A stretch of 64,000 nucleotides of DNA from an uncultured Eisenbergiella sp. Lineage in GTDB: Bacteria > Bacillota > Clostridia > Lachnospirales > Lachnospiraceae. Shown piece by piece: positions 36,882-45,872 of the stretch. The stretch spans positions 115,617 through 179,616 of the forward strand of contig CANRGX010000001.1 in the NCBI GenBank assembly GCA_947630215.1. The letters run 5' to 3'. The notes under the pieces are model-generated. The model searched no databases and had not been told where the DNA came from. It worked only from the letters and a program-made list of their open reading frames with translations. Position numbers and translations under genes: made by a program. Each line of letters begins with the position of its first letter. The stretch's first letter is position 1.

Positions 36882-38870
36882 ATGGAAGACAGGAAAGAGG
36901 CGAAAGGCGCCGTGGAAAAGGATTACAGGGACGCATACGAGAAAGAGCATTATAAGGCGGTGTATCTGGCGGAACGGGTGGCGCAGCTGGAGGCGCAGAC
37001 AGACGATCTGACCTTTCAGCTCAACCGCATCAAGGGCAATCCGATCTGGAAGGCCACCGGCCCGGCCAGAAAGGGGATGCACTTTCTGATCCGGCAGAAG
37101 GACCGGCTGAAAAACTGCGGCAGCATCGGCGGCGTGGTACAGAAGCTGCGCTACAAGTCCCGGGAGAAAAAGGCCATGGTCCATTACGGCACGGCCAGTT
37201 TCCCTTCGCCCGAGGAACGCAAACGGCAGGAGGAAACGGTCTTTCCCAGAATGGTGACGATCAGCATTCTGGTTCCCCTGTGGAACACGCCGGAGACCTA
37301 TCTGAAGGAAATGCTGGATTCGGTGCAAAACCAGACCTACCGAAACTGGGAACTGTGTCTGGCGGACGGCTCCGACGCAGAGCACGCCTATGTGGGGCAG
37401 ATCTGCAAAGAGAGGGCAGCTGCGGATGCGCGCATTGTCTATCGGAAGCTGGAAAAAAACCAGGGCATTTCGGGCAATACCAACGAGTGCTGCCGTATGT
37501 CCACCGGCGAATATATCGGGCTTTTTGACCATGACGATATTCTGCATCCCTGCGCGCTTTATGAATATGTGAAGGTGATCAACGAGCAGGACGCGGATTA
37601 TCTTTACTGCGATGAAGCCACCTTTAAGGGCGGCGACATCAATCAGATGATTACCATGCACTTTAAGCCGGACTATGCGCCGGATACGCTGCGGGCCAAT
37701 AATTATATCTGTCATTTCAGCGTATTTTCCCGGACGCTTCTGGAGGGGGAAGGCGGTCAGCTGTTCCGGCCCCGCTTCGACGGCAGCCAGGATCACGATA
37801 TGATCCTGCGTCTGACGGATCGGGCGCAGCGCATTGTGCATGTGCCAAAGCTTTTGTATTACTGGCGCAGCCACGCGGGCAGCACGGCGGCGGATATCGG
37901 CGCCAAGCCCTATGCCGTTGAATCGGCCAGGGGCGCGGTGGCGGATCATCTGCGCAAGCACGGCTTTTCGCATTTTACCATCACCAGCACCCGGGCCTTT
38001 GAGACAATTTTCAAGATCACCTATGAGATCCTGGGGGAACCGAAAATTTCCATTCTCATTCCCAACCGGGATCACGAGGCGGATCTGCGGCGGTGCATTA
38101 CTTCCATCGTGGAAAAATCCACCTGGGAGAATTATGAAATTCTGGTGATAGAGAACAACAGCACCTCCAGGGAAATTTTTTCCTATTACGAGGAGATCAA
38201 AAACAATCCCCGCATCCGGGTCCTGACTTACGAAGGGCCGTTCAACTATTCCCGGGTGAACAATTTCGCCGCCGGGCAGGCGGAGGGAGACTATCTGCTG
38301 CTGTTAAACAACGATACCCAGGTGATCACGGTCAACTGGATGGAGGAGCTGCTGATGTACGCCCAGCGGCCGGACGTGGGCGCGGTGGGCGGCAAGCTCT
38401 ACTATGCGGATAAAACCATCCAGCACGCGGGCGTGGTGATCGGGCTGGGGGCGCACCGGACGGCCGGGCACGTGCATCACCGGCAGAAACGGGAAAACTT
38501 AGGATACATGGGGCGGCTGTGCTATGCCCAGAATATGACCGCCGTGACCGGCGCCTGTCTGATGGTAAAAAAGAGCGCCTATGAGCAGGTGGGCGGACTG
38601 GACGAGAGCTTTGCCATTTCTTTAAACGATGTGGATTTCTGCCTGAAGCTGCGGGAAGCGGGATATCTGAACGTCTTTACGCCTTTCGCGGAGCTGTATC
38701 ACTATGAGTCCGTTTCCCGGGGAGCGGACGACGCAGGGGAAAAGGCAGAACGGTACGAGCAGGAATCCGCGCGTTTCCGGGAGAAGTGGAAGGCGCAGCT
38801 GGAAGCGGGAGATCCTTATTTCAATCCGAATTTTTCGCTGGACAAGCCGGACTTTTCTTTACGGGTGTGA
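36882..38870 (+). CDS. Tandem double-domain GT2 glycosyltransferase
   Basis: About 662 residues with two GT2 domains. The first begins ISILVPLWNTPETYLKEML (about 126-144) and has GLFDHDDILHP near 210-220. The second begins ISILIPNRDHEADLRRC (about 388-404) and has LLLNNDTQV near 470-478, then LNDVDFCLKL near 585-594. The second domain resembles the GT2 core of the preceding gene and the first resembles that of the gene at 40799, so they look like shuffled paralogues. A short N-terminal coiled segment (about 20-60) precedes. ATG 36882 follows AGAGGAAAG; ATG 36861 lacks a ribosome site. It probably adds two successive sugars. Confidence 0.87.
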   Translation: MEDRKEAKGAVEKDYRDAYEKEHYKAVYLAERVAQLEAQTDDLTFQLNRIKGNPIWKATGPARKGMHFLIRQKDRLKNCGSIGGVVQKLRYKSREKKAMVHYGTASFPSPEERKRQEETVFPRMVTISILVPLWNTPETYLKEMLDSVQNQTYRNWELCLADGSDAEHAYVGQICKERAAADARIVYRKLEKNQGISGNTNECCRMSTGEYIGLFDHDDILHPCALYEYVKVINEQDADYLYCDEATFKGGDINQMITMHFKPDYAPDTLRANNYICHFSVFSRTLLEGEGGQLFRPRFDGSQDHDMILRLTDRAQRIVHVPKLLYYWRSHAGSTAADIGAKPYAVESARGAVADHLRKHGFSHFTITSTRAFETIFKITYEILGEPKISILIPNRDHEADLRRCITSIVEKSTWENYEILVIENNSTSREIFSYYEEIKNNPRIRVLTYEGPFNYSRVNNFAAGQAEGDYLLLLNNDTQVITVNWMEELLMYAQRPDVGAVGGKLYYADKTIQHAGVVIGLGAHRTAGHVHHRQKRENLGYMGRLCYAQNMTAVTGACLMVKKSAYEQVGGLDESFAISLNDVDFCLKLREAGYLNVFTPFAELYHYESVSRGADDAGEKAERYEQESARFREKWKAQLEAGDPYFNPNFSLDKPDFSLRV

Positions 38871-38886
38871 CATTCTGGTGTATACT
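38858..38886 (+). promoter_or_regulatory. Promoter of the phosphohexomutase gene
   Basis: TTTACG (38858-38863), 17-base spacer, TATACT (38881-38886), 60 bases before the start at 38946. The -35 lies in the end of the preceding coding region, giving an internal promoter in the locus. Confidence 0.6.
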
Positions 38887-38945
38887 AAGGGCAGGTGATG
38901 AAAAACCGCCCTTTGGGCAAACATAACAAATGGAGGTGTATGGCA

Positions 38946-40667
38946 ATGGGGTACATGGAGGCGTATCGGTTCTGGCTGTCCGATCCGTATTTTGACGAGG
39001 CGACCAGAGAAGAACTGCGCGGGATAGAAAACGATCCGGCGCAGATCGAGGACAGATTTTACAAAGAACTGGAATTTGGCACGGGCGGTCTGCGGGGCGT
39101 GATCGGCGCCGGTACCAACCGCATGAATATTTATACGGTGCGCAAGGCGACCCAGGGACTGGCCAACTATATCATCAAACAGGGCGGCCAGGCAAAGGGC
39201 GTGGCCATTGCCTACGATTCCCGGTATTTTTCTCCGGAGTTTGCCGACGAGGCGGCGCGCTGTATGGCGGCCAACGGGATCAAGGCCTATGTGTTCGACG
39301 AGCTTCGCCCCACGCCGGAGCTCTCCTTTGCGCTGCGCACGCTGGGCTGCATTTCCGGCATCGTGGTGACCGCCAGTCACAATCCGCCCGAATATAACGG
39401 GTACAAGGTATACTGGGAGGACGGCGCCCAGGTGACCGCACCCAGGGACAAAGAGATCATCACGGAAGTGAAGAACGTAACGGATTATCACACCGTCAAA
39501 ACCATGAGCAGGGAAGATGCCATGCAGGCGGGACTGTATCAGAGAATCGGCGAGGAGATTGACGCCGCCTATATGGCGCAGCTCAAAAAGCAGATTCTCC
39601 ATCCTGAGATCATCCGGGAGATGGCGGAGGAGTTAAAGATTGTCTACACGCCCTTCAACGGTACGGGCAACAGGCCGGTCAGAAGGATCCTGGCGGAGCT
39701 GGGCTTTCGGCACGTGTACGTGGTGCCCGAACAGGAGCGGCCCGATCCGGCCTTTACCACGCTGGAATATCCCAATCCCGAGGATCCGAAGGCTTTTCGG
39801 CTGGCGCTGAAGCTGGCCAAGAAGGTGGACGCGGATATTGTGCTGGCCACGGATCCGGACGCCGACCGTCTGGGTATTTACGCAAAGGATACAAAGACGG
39901 GCGAATACATTCCGTTCACAGGGAATATGTCGGGTATGCTGATCGCAGAGTATATTCTGCGGGAACGGAAGGCCACGGGCACGATGCCGGAGAATCCCGT
40001 CATGGTATCCACCATTGTGACCACCAATATGGCGGCGGCTATCGCGGCCGATTATGGGGTGCGTTTTGTCGAGGTGCTGACCGGCTTTAAGTATATCGGG
40101 GAGCAGATCAAGTGGATGGAGGCCGACGGCAGCGGCAATTATGTGTTCGGGCTGGAGGAGTCCTACGGCTGCCTGGCCGGCACCCACGCCAGGGATAAGG
40201 ACGCCATTGTGGCGGTTATGTGTCTGTGCGAAATGGCGGCCTGGTGCAAGAAGCACGGGAAGACCTGCTGGGATCAGATGCTGGCGCTGTATGAAAAATA
40301 CGGCTACTATAAAGAGACGCAGTATACCATCACCTTAAAGGGTATCGACGGCGCGGCCCAGATTGCGCAGATCATGGATAAGCTGCGCCAGGATCCGCCG
40401 AAGAACTTCGGCCCCTGGAAGGTGCTGCGGGTGCGCGACTACGAAAAAGACGTGATCACCGATCTGGAAACCGGCGCCACCTCTCCTACGGGGCTGCCGA
40501 AGTCCAACGTGCTGTATTTTGAACTGCCGGACGACAACTGGTGCTGCGCGCGCCCTTCCGGCACAGAGCCCAAAATCAAGTTTTATATGGGCGTAAAGGG
40601 AACCAGCCTGGCGGACGCGCAGGAGAAAGTGGAAGCGCTGACGGAGGCGGTCAAAGCGCAGATCTGA
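38946..40667 (+). CDS. Phosphoglucomutase/phosphomannomutase (alpha-D-phosphohexomutase)
   Basis: About 573 residues, the size of PgcA-type mutases. The active-site phosphoserine is in VTASHNPPEYNGYKVYWEDG, the metal loop is ATDPDADRLG, the sugar-binding loop is GLEESYG and the phosphate-binding end is CARPSGTEPKIKFY. It interconverts hexose 6- and 1-phosphates and so feeds RfbA and the UDP-sugar genes. Several ATGs cluster at the start (38940, 38946, 38955); 38946 is nine bases after GGAGG and is chosen. It has its own promoter, in keeping with a housekeeping role inside the glycan locus. Confidence 0.93.
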   Translation: MGYMEAYRFWLSDPYFDEATREELRGIENDPAQIEDRFYKELEFGTGGLRGVIGAGTNRMNIYTVRKATQGLANYIIKQGGQAKGVAIAYDSRYFSPEFADEAARCMAANGIKAYVFDELRPTPELSFALRTLGCISGIVVTASHNPPEYNGYKVYWEDGAQVTAPRDKEIITEVKNVTDYHTVKTMSREDAMQAGLYQRIGEEIDAAYMAQLKKQILHPEIIREMAEELKIVYTPFNGTGNRPVRRILAELGFRHVYVVPEQERPDPAFTTLEYPNPEDPKAFRLALKLAKKVDADIVLATDPDADRLGIYAKDTKTGEYIPFTGNMSGMLIAEYILRERKATGTMPENPVMVSTIVTTNMAAAIAADYGVRFVEVLTGFKYIGEQIKWMEADGSGNYVFGLEESYGCLAGTHARDKDAIVAVMCLCEMAAWCKKHGKTCWDQMLALYEKYGYYKETQYTITLKGIDGAAQIAQIMDKLRQDPPKNFGPWKVLRVRDYEKDVITDLETGATSPTGLPKSNVLYFELPDDNWCCARPSGTEPKIKFYMGVKGTSLADAQEKVEALTEAVKAQI

Positions 40668-40686
40668 CGGTTTTTGACAGCAAATA

Positions 40687-40755
40687 CCGGGAGATGGGGA
40701 TCTCCCGGACCAAAAGGAGGGCGCCCCGGCCGGCTTGTTTTTGCCCGGCCGGGGC
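40687..40755 (+). other. Two stacked strong hairpins between pgm and GT2
   Basis: First hairpin: CCGGGAGAT / ATCTCCCGG with a four-G loop (40687-40708). Second hairpin: GCCCCGGCCGG / CCGGCCGGGGC with an 11-base loop (40723-40755). Neither has a T-run directly after it on the plus strand, so ordinary termination is unlikely. RNA processing, stability or translational control are possible. Confidence 0.6.
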
Positions 40756-40798
40756 AGCCTTGCAAAAGACCATACAAAACGGCGGCGGGAGCGCGGAC

Positions 40799-42241
40799 AT
40801 GGCGGAATTTGGCCCATCCAGCCTGAAAAGGGCCTGGTATTATCTGCAGAAAAACGGCATAAAGGACACCTGGACAGCGGTGCGGGAGCGCCTGGAAGAC
40901 GGCGGCCGGACGTCTTATTCCTACACGCCGCCTGCGCCCGAGGCGCTGTCTGCCCAGAAAAAGGAGCCGGTGAGCGCGCTGCAGATTTCCGTGGTGGTGC
41001 CGGTCTTTGAAACGCCACCGGATCATTTGGAGGCGCTGTTGGAGAGCCTGTCTGTCCAGACCTATCCCCACTGGGAAGTGGTGCTGGCGGACGGCAGCAG
41101 CACAGAGCGGGCGGGCAGGGTTATCGAAGCGTTTGCAAAGGCGCACGGCCTGTCTTTTGAAAGATTGCAGGAGCGGGCAGAGGAAACGCCGGGTGACGGC
41201 GGATGGCAGGATGGCAGCGTCCGGTATCTGAAGCTGGCGCAAAACGGGGGGATTTCCCAAAACACCAACGCGGGCATTGCCCATGTGCGGGGCAGCTGGA
41301 CGGGGTTTTTGGATCACGACGATCTGCTGACACCGGACGCGCTCTATGAAATGGCGGCGGCGTATGAACGGGAAAAGGAAGCAGGGCGCAGCCTGCAGGC
41401 GATGTATTCCGACGAGGATAAATGCGACGGACAGGGGCGGCGCTTTTACGAGCCCCATCTGAAATACGATTTTAACCTGGATCTGCTGTTATCCAACAAT
41501 TATATCTGTCATTTTCTGGTCATGGAGAGCGCTCTCCTTCAGAAGCTCCGGCTCCGGCCGGAATACGACGGCGCCCAGGACTACGATCTGGTGCTGCGGG
41601 CCGTGGCCGCAGGCGCGCGGTTTGTCCATGTGGACAGGGTGCTCTATCACTGGCGCTGTCATACGTCTTCCACGGCGCAGAATCCCAAGAGCAAGGCCTA
41701 TGCTTATGAAGCGGGCCGCCGGGCCGTGGAATCGTTCTGCCGTCAGGCCGGGTGGAAGGTTTCGGTAAGTCCGCTGAAACATTTGGGCTATTACCGGGTA
41801 GACTATGAAAACGGGCCCTTTTTCTCCCGCCCGGAGGTGGGCGCCTGGGCCGGGCCGCTGCCGGACAGGAAGCGGCTGAGAAGCGGCATTTATGAAGAAG
41901 ACGGATCCTTGCGTTATGCGGGGCTCAAAAAAGGCTTTTCGGGGCCGCTGCACCGGGCGGCGCTGCAGCAGGAGGTAGAGACGGCGGATATCCGCTGTAT
42001 GATAGCCAGCCCCCGGTTCCGGGAGCAGCTGCAGGCGGCCGGAAGGCAGGCGCTGGAACCGATGCCCACAGAGACGCAGGAGGAAGCCTATGCCCGTGTG
42101 AGCCGCGCTTTTTGCCGGCAGGTGCGCAAGGCCGGCTGTCGGATCGTGTGGGATCCGCAGTTTGGAGGAACTTTGGAAAAGGGCTGGGATCAAACGGATG
42201 GGACGGAATTTGAAGACAACGGTGGTCATTCCCAATTATAA
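40799..42241 (+). CDS. GT2 glycosyltransferase
   Basis: 480 residues. The GT2 domain starts at ISVVVPVFETPPDHLEALL (about 62-80), with VLADGSSTERAG, and has GFLDHDDLLTP near 168-178. The region SNNYICHFLVMES and a late GAQDYDLVLRAV match the first GT2 domain of the double-domain protein at 36882. No membrane helix, so it is a soluble or peripheral enzyme. The reading frame is open upstream into the mutase gene; ATG 40799 after GGCGGGAG is the best start, but the site is not strong and an earlier start near 40695 is possible. The 3' end overlaps the next gene by 44 bases. Confidence 0.82.
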   Translation: MAEFGPSSLKRAWYYLQKNGIKDTWTAVRERLEDGGRTSYSYTPPAPEALSAQKKEPVSALQISVVVPVFETPPDHLEALLESLSVQTYPHWEVVLADGSSTERAGRVIEAFAKAHGLSFERLQERAEETPGDGGWQDGSVRYLKLAQNGGISQNTNAGIAHVRGSWTGFLDHDDLLTPDALYEMAAAYEREKEAGRSLQAMYSDEDKCDGQGRRFYEPHLKYDFNLDLLLSNNYICHFLVMESALLQKLRLRPEYDGAQDYDLVLRAVAAGARFVHVDRVLYHWRCHTSSTAQNPKSKAYAYEAGRRAVESFCRQAGWKVSVSPLKHLGYYRVDYENGPFFSRPEVGAWAGPLPDRKRLRSGIYEEDGSLRYAGLKKGFSGPLHRAALQQEVETADIRCMIASPRFREQLQAAGRQALEPMPTETQEEAYARVSRAFCRQVRKAGCRIVWDPQFGGTLEKGWDQTDGTEFEDNGGHSQL

Positions 42242-43166
42242 CGGAATAGCGTATCTGGACGCGTGCCTGACCTCCGTGCTGAAAAGCCGGGTTCCCGTGT
42301 CTGTGATCGTAGTGGACAACGGTTCCACGGACGAAAGCCGGGAGCTGGTCAAGGAGCGGTATCCCCAGGTGCATCTGCTTTCCTTTCCGGACAACCGGGG
42401 GTTCTGCACGGCGGTGAACGCAGGGATTCTGGCGGCCCATACGCCGTATGTCTTCCTGCTCAACAACGACACCCGGATGGAGCCGGACTGTATCGAACGG
42501 CTGGAGGAAGCCCTCGAACAAAGACGGGATCTGTTTTCCGTGGGGGCGAAGATGCTCTCCATGCAGGAGCCGGATCGCATCGACGGAGCGGGCGATCTGT
42601 ACTGCGCGTTCGGGTGGGCCTATGCCGTCGGCAAGGGAAAAGAAAGCGGGCGTTTCACCCGTCCGGCGGAGGTCTTTTCCAACTGTGCCGGAGCCGCTCT
42701 TTACCGGAGAGAGGAACTGATCGCGCTGGGCCTTTTTGACGAAACCCACTTTGCGTATCTGGAGGACGTGGATTTGGGATACCGGGCGCGGATTGCCGGG
42801 TACCGCAATCTCATGGAGCCTGCGGCCATTGTCTATCACGCCGGCAGCGGGTTTTCCGGATCGCGCTATAACGCGTTCAAGATCCGGCATTCCTCCCGCA
42901 ACAGCGTTTATCTGGTCTATAAGAATATGCCGTTTTTGCAGATTCTGCTGAATCTGCCCTTTTTGGCGGCCGGGTTTGCCATAAAGCTGGTTTTTTTCAC
43001 AGTGAAAGGATATGGCGGAATTTATGCAAAAGGACTGCTGGAAGGAATAAAATTATGCAGGACAAAAGAGGGCAGAGCGCGGAAGGTTCCCTTTTTGGCA
43101 AAAAATCTGGGCCATTATGCGCGGATCCAGTGGGAGCTGTGGCGGAATCTGCTGCGGAGACTGTAA
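42198..43166 (+). CDS. GT2 glycosyltransferase, rhamnosyltransferase-like
   Basis: 322 residues. The domain starts TVVIPNYNGIAYLDACL (about 7-23), followed by VVDNGSTDESREL and a LLNNDTRMEPD metal motif near 91-101. EDVDLGYRARIAGYRN near 187-202 is a GT2 late signature. One hydrophobic C-terminal segment near 250-275 could be a membrane-associated helix. ATG 42198 is used; a TTG at 42162 is also in frame and the ribosome site is weak in both cases. It is coupled to the previous gene by a long overlap. The acceptor is unknown. Confidence 0.85.
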   Translation: MGRNLKTTVVIPNYNGIAYLDACLTSVLKSRVPVSVIVVDNGSTDESRELVKERYPQVHLLSFPDNRGFCTAVNAGILAAHTPYVFLLNNDTRMEPDCIERLEEALEQRRDLFSVGAKMLSMQEPDRIDGAGDLYCAFGWAYAVGKGKESGRFTRPAEVFSNCAGAALYRREELIALGLFDETHFAYLEDVDLGYRARIAGYRNLMEPAAIVYHAGSGFSGSRYNAFKIRHSSRNSVYLVYKNMPFLQILLNLPFLAAGFAIKLVFFTVKGYGGIYAKGLLEGIKLCRTKEGRARKVPFLAKNLGHYARIQWELWRNLLRRL

Positions 43167-43171
43167 AAAAC

Positions 43172-43200
43172 TTGTACTTTTTGGGGAGATATAGTATAAT
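43172..43200 (+). promoter_or_regulatory. Promoter of the sugar-phosphate transferase gene
   Basis: TTGTAC (43172-43177), 17-base spacer, TATAAT (43195-43200), 41 bases before the start at 43242 and just after the stop of the preceding GT2 gene. Confidence 0.72.
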
Positions 43201-43241
43201 CTCGTAAGAGTTTATGTTGCGCCGACGGAGGCCGCAGGGGA

Positions 43242-44660
43242 ATGATCAAGGATAACCAGAAGTATTTTAACCGCCTGCATGTGGTGATGGACGCGCTGGT
43301 GGTCGCGGGAAGCTATATTCTGGCCTGGTGGCTGATGTTTGAAAGCAGTTTCGCCAATAAGACCATAGGCGTGCTTCCTATGGGCATTTATTTTTCCGCC
43401 CTGTATTTCATTGTGCCCGGGTATCTGATCCTGTATTATATGTTCCGCCTTTACACGCCCAAGCGGGTGCAGCGGGCGGAGGACGATATCCTCAACATCT
43501 GCAAGGCCAACGTGGTGGGGATTACGCTGGTTTTGGCAGTGCTGTTTCTGGCCAATTCCCTGGTGGAGTATATGCGGGATTTTTCCCGTTCCATGCTGGC
43601 GCTGTTCGCCGTTTTAAATACGGTGAATACGATCCTGATCCGGACGCTGATCCGCCGCGTCCTGCATTTTTTCCGGCGAAGGGGCTACAACCTGAAGTAT
43701 ATTCTGCTGGTGGGCTATTCGCGGGCGGCGGAGGCCTATATCGACCGGATCGTGCAGAATCCCCAGTGGGGCTATGTGGTGCGCGGCATTCTGGACGATA
43801 CGGTGCCCAGGGGCGCGGTCTATAAGGGCGTCAAAGTGCTGGGAGCCATTGACAACCTGTTTTATATCCTGCCGGAAAACAAGCTGGACGAGATCGCGGT
43901 GACGCTTTCCCTGCCGGATTATGACAGGCTGGAGGAGATCGTGGGCCTGTGTGAAAAATCGGGGGTGCATACCACTTTTATCCCGGATTATAACAGCCTG
44001 ATTTCGGGGAAACCCTATACGGAGGATCTGGGCGGCCTGCCCATTATCAACATCCGTTATGTGCCGTTGACCAATACGGTGAACGCGGTGGCAAAGCGCA
44101 CCATGGACATTGTCGGATCGCTGCTGGGACTGGTTCTGACGTCTCCGCTGCTTCTGACGGTGGCGGTTCTGATCAAGGCCACCAGCCGGGGCCCGGTCAT
44201 TTTTGCCCAGGAGCGGGTAGGGCGGCACAACAAAATTTTCAAGATGTATAAGTTCAGGACCATGTATCTGCAGGAGGATTCCGAGGAGAAGCAGGGCTGG
44301 ACGACCCGGGACGACCCAAGGGTGACAAAGGTGGGGCGGCTGCTGCGCCGGACAAGCATCGACGAGCTGCCGCAGCTGTTCAATATTTTTATCGGCAATA
44401 TGAGCCTGGTGGGGCCCAGGCCGGAGCGGCCCCAGTATGTGGAGAAGTTCCGGGAGGAGATTCCCCGCTATATGATCAAGCACCAGGTCCGGCCGGGGCT
44501 GACCGGCTGGGCGCAGATCAACGGCTACCGGGGGGACACCTCCATTCGCAAACGGATTGAATACGACATATTTTACATTGAAAACTGGAGCATGGGATTT
44601 GATATCAAGATCCTTTTTCTGACCATTTTTAAAGGATTTATCAATGAAAATGCCTACTGA
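43242..44660 (+). CDS. Polyprenyl-phosphate sugar-1-phosphate transferase (WbaP/WcaJ type)
   Basis: 472 residues. Four N-terminal helices (about 12-32, 45-68, 85-105, 112-130) are followed by a Rossmann-like segment (ILLVGYSRAAEAYIDRIV). The catalytic C-domain starts KRTMDIVGSLLGLVLTSPLL (about 286-305) and has FAQERVGRHNKIFKMYKFRT and the GPRPERP motif. This enzyme starts the repeat unit by moving a sugar phosphate onto undecaprenyl phosphate. It carries its own near-consensus promoter. It is the priming step for a glycan that the ABC exporter or a flippase could then move. The first sugar cannot be read; glucose, galactose or GlcNAc are usual. Confidence 0.93.
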   Translation: MIKDNQKYFNRLHVVMDALVVAGSYILAWWLMFESSFANKTIGVLPMGIYFSALYFIVPGYLILYYMFRLYTPKRVQRAEDDILNICKANVVGITLVLAVLFLANSLVEYMRDFSRSMLALFAVLNTVNTILIRTLIRRVLHFFRRRGYNLKYILLVGYSRAAEAYIDRIVQNPQWGYVVRGILDDTVPRGAVYKGVKVLGAIDNLFYILPENKLDEIAVTLSLPDYDRLEEIVGLCEKSGVHTTFIPDYNSLISGKPYTEDLGGLPIINIRYVPLTNTVNAVAKRTMDIVGSLLGLVLTSPLLLTVAVLIKATSRGPVIFAQERVGRHNKIFKMYKFRTMYLQEDSEEKQGWTTRDDPRVTKVGRLLRRTSIDELPQLFNIFIGNMSLVGPRPERPQYVEKFREEIPRYMIKHQVRPGLTGWAQINGYRGDTSIRKRIEYDIFYIENWSMGFDIKILFLTIFKGFINENAY

Positions 44661-44674
44661 CAGGAGAGAAAGCG

Positions 44675-45787
44675 ATGGCTACAGGCACGAAACACAAAAA
44701 AAAGGAAGCGGGAAAGACGTCGTCCAAGCGCAGGAGGGCGAAGCGCCGCAGAAGAATTATTCTGTTTACGGTTGAGATTTTGGTACTGCTGGCGCTGCTG
44801 GGCGCTATCGCCACCGTGGGGACGCTGCGGAAGATAGAAAAAATCGACCTTTCGGAGGAGGACATTGTGCTCAACGAACAGGTGGAGCAGAATGAGACGC
44901 TGAAGGGGTACCGCAACATCGCGCTGTTCGGCGTGGATTCCCGCAAGGGCAAGCTGGGCAAGGGGCAGCGGACGGACACGATCATGATCGCTTCCATCAA
45001 TATGGACACCGGCGACATCAAGCTGTGCAGCGTCTACCGCGACACCTATCTGAATCTGGGGAACGATTCCTACAACAAGGCCAACGCCGCCTATGCCAAC
45101 GGCGGGGCCGAGCAGGCGTTAAATATGCTCAACTGGAATCTGGACATGAATATCAAGGAGTATATTACGGTGGGCTTTGACGGCCTGATCGGAACCATCG
45201 ACGAGCTGGGCGGCATCGAGATCGACGTGCATGAAAATGAGATCGATCACCTGAACAACTACCAGCGCAGTATGTATATGGAGGAGGGGGATCCGGACAG
45301 TAAGCTCAACGAAAATATCGTCCGGGTGACCTCTCCGGGCTTACAGACCTTAAACGGCCTCCAGGCCACCGCGTACTGCCGTATCCGCTATGTGGGGGAC
45401 GACTATATGCGCACGGAGCGGCAACGCAAGGTGCTGATGGCCTGTATGGAGAAGGCCCGGCAGACCAGCCCTGCCACGCTGCTGAAGATCCTCTCCGATC
45501 AGGTGGAAAACGTGCAGACCAATATTGATTTTGACGAGATGGCCGCGATTTTGTCCGACGCCGCCAATTATCGGATCGTGGATCAGACGGGTATGCCCTT
45601 CCAGGAGGTCAGGGGAAGCGGGAAAATCGGGAAAAAGGGTTCCTGTATCATACCCTTGGATCTGACGGAAAACGTGCGGATGCTGCACGAGTTTCTGTTT
45701 AACGAGCCGGCCTATGTGCCTTCCGATCAGGTAAAACAGTACAGTGAAAAAATAAAGAGCGATACGGCCCAGTATCATGTGCAGTAA
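44675..45787 (+). CDS. LytR-CpsA-Psr (LCP) family glycan ligase
   Basis: 370 residues. A Lys/Arg-rich cytoplasmic start precedes one membrane helix (about 30-50), then an extracellular LCP domain. NIALFGVDSRKGKLGKGQRT (about 83-102) and DTIMIASINMDTGDIKLCSV (about 103-122) form the conserved pyrophosphate-binding block. VYRDTYLNLG follows, and AYCRIRYVGDDYMRTERQRK (about 233-252) gives the arginine block. LCP enzymes join undecaprenyl-linked glycans to peptidoglycan. It starts 15 bases after the priming transferase with which it shares a promoter, so first and last step of one pathway are coexpressed. A terminator follows. Confidence 0.94.
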   Translation: MATGTKHKKKEAGKTSSKRRRAKRRRRIILFTVEILVLLALLGAIATVGTLRKIEKIDLSEEDIVLNEQVEQNETLKGYRNIALFGVDSRKGKLGKGQRTDTIMIASINMDTGDIKLCSVYRDTYLNLGNDSYNKANAAYANGGAEQALNMLNWNLDMNIKEYITVGFDGLIGTIDELGGIEIDVHENEIDHLNNYQRSMYMEEGDPDSKLNENIVRVTSPGLQTLNGLQATAYCRIRYVGDDYMRTERQRKVLMACMEKARQTSPATLLKILSDQVENVQTNIDFDEMAAILSDAANYRIVDQTGMPFQEVRGSGKIGKKGSCIIPLDLTENVRMLHEFLFNEPAYVPSDQVKQYSEKIKSDTAQYHVQ

Positions 45788-45813
45788 ACAGCCGCAGGCA
45801 GCTCTTAAACGGA

Positions 45814-45855
45814 GGACGGGATCGGCCGGACAGGCTTTCATCCCGTCCCGTTTTT
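45814..45855 (+). terminator. Intrinsic terminator or attenuator after the LCP gene
   Basis: A 9-bp stem GGACGGGAT / ATCCCGTCC with a 17-base loop, then CG and five T. The T-run ends only 17 bases before the start of the next glycosyltransferase gene, so it may act as an attenuator rather than a full stop. Confidence 0.7.
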
Positions 45856-45872
45856 GCTACAGGGAGAGTTTT

